From positions 1-5,329 of the forward strand of contig CAVIQT010000024.1 in the NCBI GenBank assembly GCA_963645165.1: DNA of 5,329 bases, read 5' to 3'. The notes beneath the pieces were generated by a model. It was not told the origin of the DNA. It did not search any database and saw only the letters and a list, made by a program, of their open reading frames with translations. Below, in pieces: positions 1-4,793 of this stretch (positions within the stretch are counted from its first letter, which is position 1; every line of letters starts with the position of its first letter). Source of the DNA: CAG-533 sp963645165 (GTDB taxonomy: Bacteria > Bacillota_I > Bacilli_A > RF39 > UBA660). Position numbers and translations under genes: made by a program.

Positions 1-453
1 ACCTAGTATAATGGGTAGTATGATACTTATTAAGGTATTTATGGTATTAAGTAAGCCAGAATATTTTTTTCTATTTTTATTGGTTATTTTTTCAGTATCA
101 AATATATTAGTTGGGTAGTAGTAAAAGCCTTCAGCAAGTCCTTTAATTATACCTATGTAAGAGATATATTTAGGAATGCTTTCTTTTAATATTAAAATTA
201 AAGTTAGGTAAATAGCTAGTAAGCCTAGACTAATACGATAGTAGCCGATTTTAAGTTCTTTTTTCATAAAGTCTTTTATTAGGAAAAAGCCAATAAATAT
301 AAATAAATAAGTAAATAAATAGTATTTAGCCATGGGGAGGATTTTATAGCCTGTTAGAGTAAAAAAATATAAGGAAAAAAAGGTATCTATAAATATAAAG
401 ACCATACTTCTTAAGAGTTTATTAATTGTAAAAAAACCACTATCTTTATTCAT
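1..453 (-). CDS. YqgE-like MFS permease, N-terminal part, cut by left window edge
   Basis: I translated this frame by hand. It is open from an ATG at 453 to the window edge and gives 151 residues without a stop. The protein is strongly hydrophobic, with about four predicted membrane segments (roughly residues 18-35, 43-60, 73-90 and 95-115). A basic KDFMKKELK loop sits where MFS proteins have the cytoplasmic loop 2-3, and a GLAEGFYYYPTN segment resembles the GxxxGFYWLAFN segment of Bacillus YqgE-type permeases. It is followed by a basic NRKKYSG loop and another hydrophobic stretch. The substrate is unknown. The gene starts 41 bases after sigE on the same strand, where sigG would usually lie. 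No clear Shine-Dalgarno precedes ATG 453. The ATG at 405 follows AAGAAG and is an alternative start. Family assignment is by remembered resemblance; a sporulation role is not shown. Confidence 0.6.
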   Translation of the reverse strand, partial: MNKDSGFFTINKLLRSMVFIFIDTFFSLYFFTLTGYKILPMAKYYLFTYLFIFIGFFLIKDFMKKELKIGYYRISLGLLAIYLTLILILKESIPKYISYIGIIKGLAEGFYYYPTNIFDTEKITNKNRKKYSGLLNTINTLISIILPIILG

Positions 454-494
454 ATTCTAAATATATAATAGTAGTTTCTTAAAATCAATAATAA

Positions 495-1187
495 TTATTT
501 ACATTCCATTAGAAGTTGTAATTTTTTTATAACTTTCTTTTCTATTCTTGATATGTATGACTGGCTTATTCCTAGCATTTCAGCGACTTCTTTTTGGGTA
601 TATTCATCAGTATCATTTAGTCCATAGCGCAGTGTCATAATTAATTTTTCTCGGTCATTTAGTTTTGTTAATTCTCTTGATAAAGATTCTTTATCTACTT
701 TGTATGAAAATTCATTAAAAATAATGTTTTCTTCGGTTCCTAAGATATCTTCTAAATGTAGTTCATTACCATCTGAATCATAGTTTAAAGCATCTTCTAA
801 ACTTACTTCGGTTTTTCTTTTTTTATTTTTTCTTATATACATTAATATTTCATTAGCGATGCATCTACTAGCGTATGTGGCAAGTTTAATATTTTTATCT
901 ATTTTATATGTTTCTATACCTTTAATAAGGCCAATAGATCCTATACTTACTAAGTCTTCTAGGTCATAACCAGTGCTTTCATATTTTTTAGCTAGAAATA
1001 CTACTAGTCTTAAATTATGTTCAATTAGTTTATTACGGGATGATATATCACCTTGTTTAGATTTAATAATATAAGAAAGTTCTTCTTCTTTAGATAATGG
1101 TGGTGGTAATATGTCAGTACTGCCAATAAAAAGTACACTTCTATCTATCTTTAATATTTTACAAATAAATTGCCATAATTTTTTCAT
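495..1187 (-). CDS. sigE: Pro-sigma-E, early mother-cell sporulation sigma factor
   Basis: This 230-residue sigma-70 family protein matches Bacillus SigE closely along its length. Landmarks are PPPLSKEEE near residue 28, EHNLRLVV (56-63), DLEDLVSIGSIGLIKG (75-90, region 2), KLATYASRCIANEILMYIR (101-119, regions 2.3-2.4) and the region 4 helix-turn-helix, with TQKEVAEMLGISQSYISRIEK at about 197-217. SigE directs the first mother-cell gene set and is made as an inactive precursor. The N-terminal basic and hydrophobic stretch MKKLWQFICKILKI is the pro-sequence. Aligning SVL-FIGS with the Bacillus EVY-YIGG site puts cleavage near residue 19-20, so the pro-sequence is shorter than the 27 residues of B. 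subtilis. The start overlaps the spoIIGA stop as ATGA, and a full AAGGAGG precedes it, the strongest ribosome site in the window. The protease that should mature it is encoded directly upstream. Confidence 0.95.
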   Translation of the reverse strand: MKKLWQFICKILKIDRSVLFIGSTDILPPPLSKEEELSYIIKSKQGDISSRNKLIEHNLRLVVFLAKKYESTGYDLEDLVSIGSIGLIKGIETYKIDKNIKLATYASRCIANEILMYIRKNKKRKTEVSLEDALNYDSDGNELHLEDILGTEENIIFNEFSYKVDKESLSRELTKLNDREKLIMTLRYGLNDTDEYTQKEVAEMLGISQSYISRIEKKVIKKLQLLMECK

Positions 1188-1933
1188 AATGCCTCCTTAT
1201 TTAGAATTAGTTTTATGCCTCTAATATTTACATCAGTTAGGCCAATTAGAACATTTTTGATAGTTTTTTTATTAACTATTATTTTTTCTGGTTTAAACAC
1301 TTCTAGTAAGCCATTATTATTAACAGTATGATATGGGACTAGGAATGTATTTACTTTTTTAGTAATTAATTCTTTATTTATTAGGATAATTGGCCGGTTT
1401 AAGTATGGATCAGTTAGGTTATTTCCGGTATCTAGAAAGCCAGTTTCTTTTAAAGTTATGTCATCATAGTATATGATAGTTTCATAATAATTAGAATAAG
1501 TTATTTTATATTTTTTAGATATTTTTACATATTTATATAAAAGAATTGGTGATAAAAGTATTAAGATTATTATATTTATTTTTAGGTTTTTAGTATTTAA
1601 TAAAAGATTATTGTTATTATGAAAAAGATATAAAGATCCACCTAAAATGATACTTAAAATATATAACCAAATGATATTATCTTTAAAGTAATAGAAATTT
1701 TTATATTTAAAGGCAGTTATAACCATTAGGATACTAATTATAAATTTTAGGGTTAGTAAAATAGTATTATCTTTAATATAGAATAGTATGATAGTTGATA
1801 AGCCGCCAATAATGGATGCTAGAATAATTCTAGATAGTTTTCCATTTCTTTTAAGTAAAATATTTTCAAATAGAAGTAAGATAAAGTCTATAAATATATT
1901 TAATATAATTATGATATCTATATAAATAATCAT
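1184..1933 (-). CDS. spoIIGA: SpoIIGA, membrane aspartic protease that activates pro-SigE
   Basis: SpoIIGA is the sporulation aspartic protease that removes the pro-sequence of SigE after a signal from the forespore (SpoIIR in B. subtilis). The N-terminal half has five hydrophobic segments (about residues 3-25, 34-53, 57-76, 85-105 and 117-135), the membrane domain. The C-terminal cytosolic domain carries GFLDTGNNLTDP at 165-176, which matches the catalytic LIDSGNQLYDP of Bacillus; D168 is the predicted catalytic aspartate. VPYHTV (199-204) and NVLIGLTD (227-234) match later conserved segments. I chose the ATG at 1933 over an in-frame GTG at 1966: MIIYIDIIIILNIFIDFILLL aligns with the Bacillus N-terminus MKIYLDVIWLLNFCFDALLLL, and GGTGAT precedes it. 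At 249 residues it is shorter than the roughly 300 usual for the family, mainly in the loops, but looks intact. It overlaps sigE by four bases. Confidence 0.92.
   Translation of the reverse strand: MIIYIDIIIILNIFIDFILLLFENILLKRNGKLSRIILASIIGGLSTIILFYIKDNTILLTLKFIISILMVITAFKYKNFYYFKDNIIWLYILSIILGGSLYLFHNNNNLLLNTKNLKINIIILILLSPILLYKYVKISKKYKITYSNYYETIIYYDDITLKETGFLDTGNNLTDPYLNRPIILINKELITKKVNTFLVPYHTVNNNGLLEVFKPEKIIVNKKTIKNVLIGLTDVNIRGIKLILNKEAL
1192..1198 (-). promoter_or_regulatory. Strong Shine-Dalgarno of sigE inside the end of spoIIGA
   Basis: AAGGAGG lies four bases before the sigE ATG and is also read as the last codons of spoIIGA (Asn-Lys-Glu-Ala-Leu). Together with the ATGA stop/start overlap it indicates translational coupling, with SigE made at a higher rate than its protease. 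It fixes the sigE start at 1187. Confidence 0.8.
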
Positions 1934-1948
1934 GTTATCACCAATATT

Positions 1949-1982
1949 AGTATAAAAAAAAGGCACGTATTATTGTGTCGAT
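1949..1982 (-). promoter_or_regulatory. Candidate Spo0A-dependent spoIIG promoter with long spacer
   Basis: A -35-like TCGACA (1981-1976) and a -10-like TATACT (1954-1949), each matching the sigma-A consensus at five of six positions, are 21 bases apart. The -35 lies inside ATCGACA (1982-1976), whose reverse complement TGTCGAT matches the Spo0A box TGNCGAA at six of seven positions. The B. subtilis spoIIG promoter is a sigma-A promoter with an overlong 22-base spacer activated by Spo0A, so the design is similar. A start about seven bases after the -10 would leave a leader of only about nine bases beginning at the GGTGAT site, which is tight and lowers confidence. Confidence 0.4.
1954..1979 (-). 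terminator. Weak candidate intrinsic terminator after spoVAE
   Basis: On the minus strand GACAC (1979-1975) can pair with GTGCC (1966-1962), with one A-C mismatch, around an eight-base loop. Eight T residues (1961-1954) follow directly. The stem is short and imperfect, so termination would be leaky at best. It overlaps the candidate spoIIG promoter, and the T run may simply be spacer. It would partly separate the spoIIA-spoVA transcripts from spoIIG. Confidence 0.25.
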
Positions 1983-1983
1983 T

Positions 1984-2334
1984 TTAGTCTTTTGGTTTAA
2001 ATATTAACATTAAAAAGAATGAGAAAATTATTACTGATGATATTCCTAGAGATACATTACATAAGATATTAGTAAATATGCCAATAAAACCATTTTTTAA
2101 ATAGCCAGTATAGGCTCCATTAGTTAGTAGGTTACCAAAGGACATAATAGGTAAACTAGCACCCATACCAGTTATATTTAATATTTTTTCATATAGATTA
2201 GTAAATGATAAGAAGGAACCAATTATAACAAATAAGCTGGTAATATGACCTGGAGTAAAATTAGTATTATCAAGAATAATCTGGCCAATTAAACAGATAA
2301 GAGCACAAAAGAGAAATGAGTATATTATTGTCAT
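1984..2334 (-). CDS. spoVAE: SpoVAE (SpoVAEb type), dipicolinic acid channel membrane subunit
   Basis: At 116 residues this equals the length of Bacillus SpoVAEb and resembles it throughout. CALICLIGQIILD (10-22) matches GGLICVIGQLLLD, TPGH (27-30) matches TPAH, LFVIIGS (34-40) matches LFVVIGS, and the protein ends in the family IFKPK. Three to four membrane segments are predicted. It is a small integral subunit of the SpoVA complex that moves Ca-dipicolinic acid across the spore inner membrane, inward during sporulation and outward in germination. The conserved PIIGFGNS segment reads PIMSFGNL here, a modest deviation. The start overlaps the spoVAD stop as ATGA, and GAGGT lies six bases upstream. 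No spoVAEa, spoVAF or lysA follows; spoIIGA comes next after about 50 bases. Confidence 0.92.
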   Translation of the reverse strand: MTIIYSFLFCALICLIGQIILDNTNFTPGHITSLFVIIGSFLSFTNLYEKILNITGMGASLPIMSFGNLLTNGAYTGYLKNGFIGIFTNILCNVSLGISSVIIFSFFLMLIFKPKD

Positions 2335-3278
2335 CTTTCTACCTCGATAGTTAAAGCATGGCTTATTGATGGAATAGTATTTTTTTGATTTAGTAGTAAA
2401 GGACTATGTAAAGAACCAGTAGCGATATATATTATTTTTTTATATTTTTTATTATGAATTATGTTATTTAAAAACACAAGGGGTAATGTAACGGGGCCAC
2501 TTCCTCCTGAATAATTGACATTATTATAAATTAAAGTACCTGCATCAACATAGTGTTTTAGTTTAATATTTTTTTGTTTTAGTATTTCTTTAAATATTTT
2601 CTCCCCTACTAAGCCTAGATCACCAGTTACTATGAGGTCATAATCTTCTATTTTAGTTTTAGTTAAGGATAAGTGTTTGATAAGGGTATCAGCGGCTGAT
2701 GGAGCCATAACTGCGCCTATATTGTATACATCTTTAATATAAGAATCTATTACGCAGCCGGTAGTGCCACTTACTATTTTAATATTTGATTTAGTTTTAG
2801 ATAAATACATGCCGATAGAGCCAGTGACAGTAAACGTGCTTCTTTTAGGTTTTATGGAGCCATATTCAATAGGGAATCTAAATTCTTTTTCAGCATTTAA
2901 GTTATGGGAACTAGTTATGAATATACCATCAGTTATTTTATTACTATCAATTAAAGATGATAGAATAATTAAACTTTCACCACTTGTAGCGCATGCTGAA
3001 TATAAGCCTAAATAAGGAATGTTTCTACCATTTAATGCCATATTAGTTGTAACTATTTGATTAGAAAGGTCTCCTCCAACAATAAGACTAGGTATTTTAC
3101 TTTTAGTTAAATAATTAAGAACTATATTTTGCATTTTTATTTCGGCTTTTTCTAGAGTTTCTTCATTAAAGTAATAATCATTCATAGCAATATCATAGTG
3201 TTTTAGTTTAGAATTTTTTTCTAAAGGGCCAACAACACTAAACCAATTATTTATATATACATCTTTAAAATTAAACAT
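2331..3278 (-). CDS. spoVAD: SpoVAD, thiolase-fold dipicolinic acid-binding protein
   Basis: SpoVAD is the soluble, thiolase-like component of the SpoVA channel, which binds dipicolinic acid at the outer face of the spore inner membrane. This 315-residue protein carries its signature segments: VGGDLSNQI (67-75, Bacillus AGDLLNQI), GLYSACATS (91-99) with C96 at the thiolase nucleophile-like position, ITSSHNLNAEKEFRFPIEYG (121-140), VTGSIG (151-156), MAPSAADT (191-198), VTGDLGLVG (217-225), DAGTLIYN (245-252) and IATGSLHSP (285-293). There is no signal peptide or membrane segment, as in the family. It is somewhat shorter than the roughly 338 residues in Bacillus. The glycine loop usually read as GGSGCxCS is GGSGPVTL here, without its cysteines. 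The start lies eight bases inside spoVAC, with AGGTGAT just upstream, and the stop overlaps spoVAE, so the three subunits are translationally coupled. Confidence 0.95.
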   Translation of the reverse strand: MFNFKDVYINNWFSVVGPLEKNSKLKHYDIAMNDYYFNEETLEKAEIKMQNIVLNYLTKSKIPSLIVGGDLSNQIVTTNMALNGRNIPYLGLYSACATSGESLIILSSLIDSNKITDGIFITSSHNLNAEKEFRFPIEYGSIKPKRSTFTVTGSIGMYLSKTKSNIKIVSGTTGCVIDSYIKDVYNIGAVMAPSAADTLIKHLSLTKTKIEDYDLIVTGDLGLVGEKIFKEILKQKNIKLKHYVDAGTLIYNNVNYSGGSGPVTLPLVFLNNIIHNKKYKKIIYIATGSLHSPLLLNQKNTIPSISHALTIEVER

Positions 3279-3708
3279 TAATAATCACCTTTAATATTCC
3301 AAATATAAATGCACTTACTATACCGTAAAGTAAAACGCTTCCAGCTAATTTAAATATATTTGCTCCTACTCCAGTAATAAGTCCATCATTTTTATAATCT
3401 AATATAGAGCTCATTATAGAGTGGGCAAAGCCGGATATAGGAATAATTAGTCCGCATTTAAATTTACTTACTAAGTTATCAAATACTCCGATGGCAGTTA
3501 GCAGGCAGGATGTAAATATTACTAATAAAAGTACAATACTTATAGAGTCTACTTTACTAAAGTTAAATATATTTTCTAGAATTAATCTGGTTATTTCACT
3601 AAAAGAACCTAAAATTCCACCCATAAAAAAAGCAAGCAAATAATTTTTTTGTTTATTTTCTTTGGGCGTTAACTTGTCTACTAAGTTTAAATAATCTTTT
3701 CTATTCAT
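3271..3708 (-). CDS. spoVAC: SpoVAC, dipicolinic acid channel membrane subunit
   Basis: SpoVAC is the integral subunit of the SpoVA complex; in B. subtilis it behaves as a mechanosensitive channel for dipicolinic acid release. The 145 residues match the family length of about 150. After a polar N-terminus there are hydrophobic segments at about 24-46, 57-76, 86-100 and 119-142. The conserved core PISGFAHSIMSSILDYKNDG (90-109) corresponds to Bacillus PVTGFANSMASAALEYKSEG, followed by NIFKLAGSVLLYGIVSAF (117-134) matching NMFKLAGNVIVFGVVAAY. The start aligns with the Bacillus start, and AGTGAT sits just upstream. It follows the sigma factor gene by 27 bases, the same relation as sigF to the spoVA operon in B. 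subtilis, but spoVAA and spoVAB are absent, leaving the reduced AC-AD-AE set typical of Clostridia. A sigma-G-type promoter lies directly upstream. Confidence 0.95.
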   Translation of the reverse strand: MNRKDYLNLVDKLTPKENKQKNYLLAFFMGGILGSFSEITRLILENIFNFSKVDSISIVLLLVIFTSCLLTAIGVFDNLVSKFKCGLIIPISGFAHSIMSSILDYKNDGLITGVGANIFKLAGSVLLYGIVSAFIFGILKVIINV

Positions 3709-3722
3709 AATATCACTAATAG

Positions 3723-3751
3723 TATTATGAACATATTATGCCGCAATATAC
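3723..3751 (-). promoter_or_regulatory. Candidate sigma-G (forespore) promoter of spoVAC-spoVAD-spoVAE
   Basis: GTATA (3751-3747) and CATAATA (3729-3723) match the published B. subtilis sigma-G elements (GHATR and CATnMTA) at every defined position, with a 17-base spacer in the normal range. The -35 lies within the last codons of the sigma factor gene. The B. subtilis spoVA operon is sigma-G dependent, so function, place and sequence agree. The expected transcript start near 3716 gives a leader of only about eight bases. Chance matches are commoner in AT-rich DNA, but both elements correctly spaced ahead of the expected operon is persuasive. Confidence 0.6.
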
Positions 3752-4404
3752 TCTTTTATTTTTGCTTTGCCTTTTTGTTCTAATCTGGAAACCTTGACCT
3801 GACTAATACCTAATACTTTGGCTGTTTCCATTTGAGTTAAATCTTCAAAATATCTAATTTTAATAACGTCTTTTTCAAGTGGTTCTAAATTTTCAAGAGA
3901 GTCTTTTATCATAATTTGATCATCTATATTTGTTAATTTACCTAGACATTCTTTTAGAGGAAGACTATCTCCTTTTACAGTTTGATATTCTTCTTCTAAA
4001 CTTAACATATTAGTTGTTAAAATAATAATTTCATTAATTAAAACTTTATCAATATGTGTAAAATCAGATATTTCATCTAGTGAAGGAGTACGTTCTAATT
4101 TAAATGTTAATTCTTTTCTAGCAAGTTGAAGTTTTTTATATAAACTTAGATAATATTTACTTAACTTTATATCTCTACTTTTATTTGCTAGTTCATACAT
4201 TCTACCAAATATATATTTATAAGCAAATATTTGAAAAGAAACATTAAATTCTAGTTTAAAATTTCTTTTGGCTTCAATAAGCCCGATGGCACCTGCTTGA
4301 TATAAATCAGAGAGTTCAACATTATAAAATTTTTTAGCAATTTTATAAATATAAGGGGTATACTTATCTACTAATTCTTCTTCACTTAAAATATAATCAT
4401 TCAT
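3736..4404 (-). CDS. sigF: Divergent forespore sigma factor, SigF type
   Basis: This 222-residue sigma-70 family protein is of the sporulation SigF/SigG group. Region 4 is well kept: LEPLEKDVIKIRYFEDLTQMETAKVLGISQVKVSRLEQK (173-211) parallels the Bacillus SigF segment ending in LGISQVQVSRLEKK. Region 2 (about 12-73) retains LSDLYQAGAIGLIEA but is otherwise divergent, with FQIFAYKYIFGRMYEL where Bacillus reads FSTYAVPMIIGEIQRF. RTPSLDEISDFTHID (105-119) is the region 3 segment. About 30 residues before region 2 in the Bacillus protein are missing, explaining 222 residues against 255. I call it SigF from its place after spoIIAA and before spoVA; sequence alone does not exclude SigG or one factor doing both jobs. 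The start is set by AGGTGAT overlapping the spoIIAA stop. SigF normally drives early forespore genes and is restrained by SpoIIAB, which is missing here. Confidence 0.82.
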   Translation of the reverse strand: MNDYILSEEELVDKYTPYIYKIAKKFYNVELSDLYQAGAIGLIEAKRNFKLEFNVSFQIFAYKYIFGRMYELANKSRDIKLSKYYLSLYKKLQLARKELTFKLERTPSLDEISDFTHIDKVLINEIIILTTNMLSLEEEYQTVKGDSLPLKECLGKLTNIDDQIMIKDSLENLEPLEKDVIKIRYFEDLTQMETAKVLGISQVKVSRLEQKGKAKIKEYIAA

Positions 4405-4412
4405 GTAATCAC

Positions 4413-4730
4413 CTATATATTAATTATTTTTAATGCAGTTAGTTCATTTTCTATGGTTATAGTGTTATTATTAAATGCAAATTTACTATTACATATTAGA
4501 GTATAACCATTATTTTTATTTGTTTCTTTGATATATTTTTTTAAAGAACCAATACCATATTTATCCATATCATTTATACATGCTAGATTTATTACTAGAT
4601 ATTTAATACCTTGTTCTTCTATAATGTGTGATAAATAATCATTTAGTCCTTTATATGTATATTTATTTAATTCTCCTTTTAGTCTAACAAATAGTATCCC
4701 CTTTCTAAACTCCATATTTATTTTTAGCAT
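4413..4730 (-). CDS. spoIIAA: SpoIIAA-like STAS protein lacking the phosphorylatable serine
   Basis: This 105-residue STAS-domain protein aligns with the SpoIIAA anti-anti-sigma factor. GILFVRLKGELNKYTY (11-26) matches Bacillus SVLCIRLTGELDHHTA, IKYLVINLACINDMD (42-56) matches IRHIVLNLEDLSFMD, and GIG (59-61) matches GLG. In B. subtilis, Ser58 in MDSSG is phosphorylated by SpoIIAB and dephosphorylated by SpoIIE; unphosphorylated SpoIIAA frees SigF. Here the motif is M55-D56-K57-Y58-G59; codons AAA and TAT confirm that both serines are gone. The C-terminal part after LICNS (78-82) is short and asparagine-rich, so the helix region SPAVKRLFDMSGLF of Bacillus is not recognisable. GGGAG precedes the ATG by five bases. 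The stop codon is part of the ribosome site of the next gene. It may be a vestige, a constitutively unphosphorylated form, or a protein with a new partner. The STAS fold is clear; a working SpoIIAA role is doubtful. Confidence 0.82.
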   Translation of the reverse strand: MLKINMEFRKGILFVRLKGELNKYTYKGLNDYLSHIIEEQGIKYLVINLACINDMDKYGIGSLKKYIKETNKNNGYTLICNSKFAFNNNTITIENELTALKIINI

Positions 4731-4764
4731 TTCATCTCCCTCACAATATCAATATAGGTTTATT

Positions 4765-4793
4765 ATTGTATATTTTAAACATATTCGACAAAA
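4765..4793 (-). promoter_or_regulatory. Spo0A box and sigma-A-like promoter of spoIIAA-sigF
   Basis: TGTCGAA (4790-4784) is a perfect Spo0A box (TGNCGAA), set in TTTTGTCGAA. A -10-like TACAAT (4770-4765) lies downstream, so the box covers the place of the -35 (about 4793-4787 for a 16-17 base spacer), where no good TTGACA is found. A poor -35 overlapped by a 0A box is the arrangement of Spo0A-activated sigma-A promoters such as spoIIE and spoIIG in B. subtilis. Transcription would start near 4758, leaving about 27 bases of leader with GGGAG at 4740-4736. The B. subtilis spoIIA promoter uses sigma-H instead; no well-spaced sigma-H pair is visible. Confidence 0.6.

Noticed and set aside
460..488. 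Sigma-A-like TTGATT, 17 bases, TATATT ahead of the left-edge permease gene
   Set aside because: Transcription would start at or about the ATG itself, giving a leaderless message; in such AT-rich sequence this match is weak. It would only make sense with the later ATG at 405.
490..500. AT-only palindrome AATAATTATT after sigE as a terminator
   Set aside because: It has no G-C pairs and no following T run, so it would not form a stable hairpin.
1934..1966. Longer spoIIGA starting at GTG 1966
   Set aside because: The extra 11 residues have no family counterpart, the ATG at 1933 aligns with the Bacillus start, and GGTGAT lies just before that ATG.
1184..2333. Mollicute-like reassignment of TGA to Trp
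   Set aside because: TGA is used as the stop of spoIIGA and spoVAD at tight ATGA overlaps, and Trp is encoded by TGG, for example residue 5 of SigE.
2764..3015. Open frame of 83 codons on the plus strand
   Set aside because: It lies wholly inside spoVAD, which has clear family motifs throughout; the plus-strand translation shows no recognisable domain and all other genes are on the minus strand.
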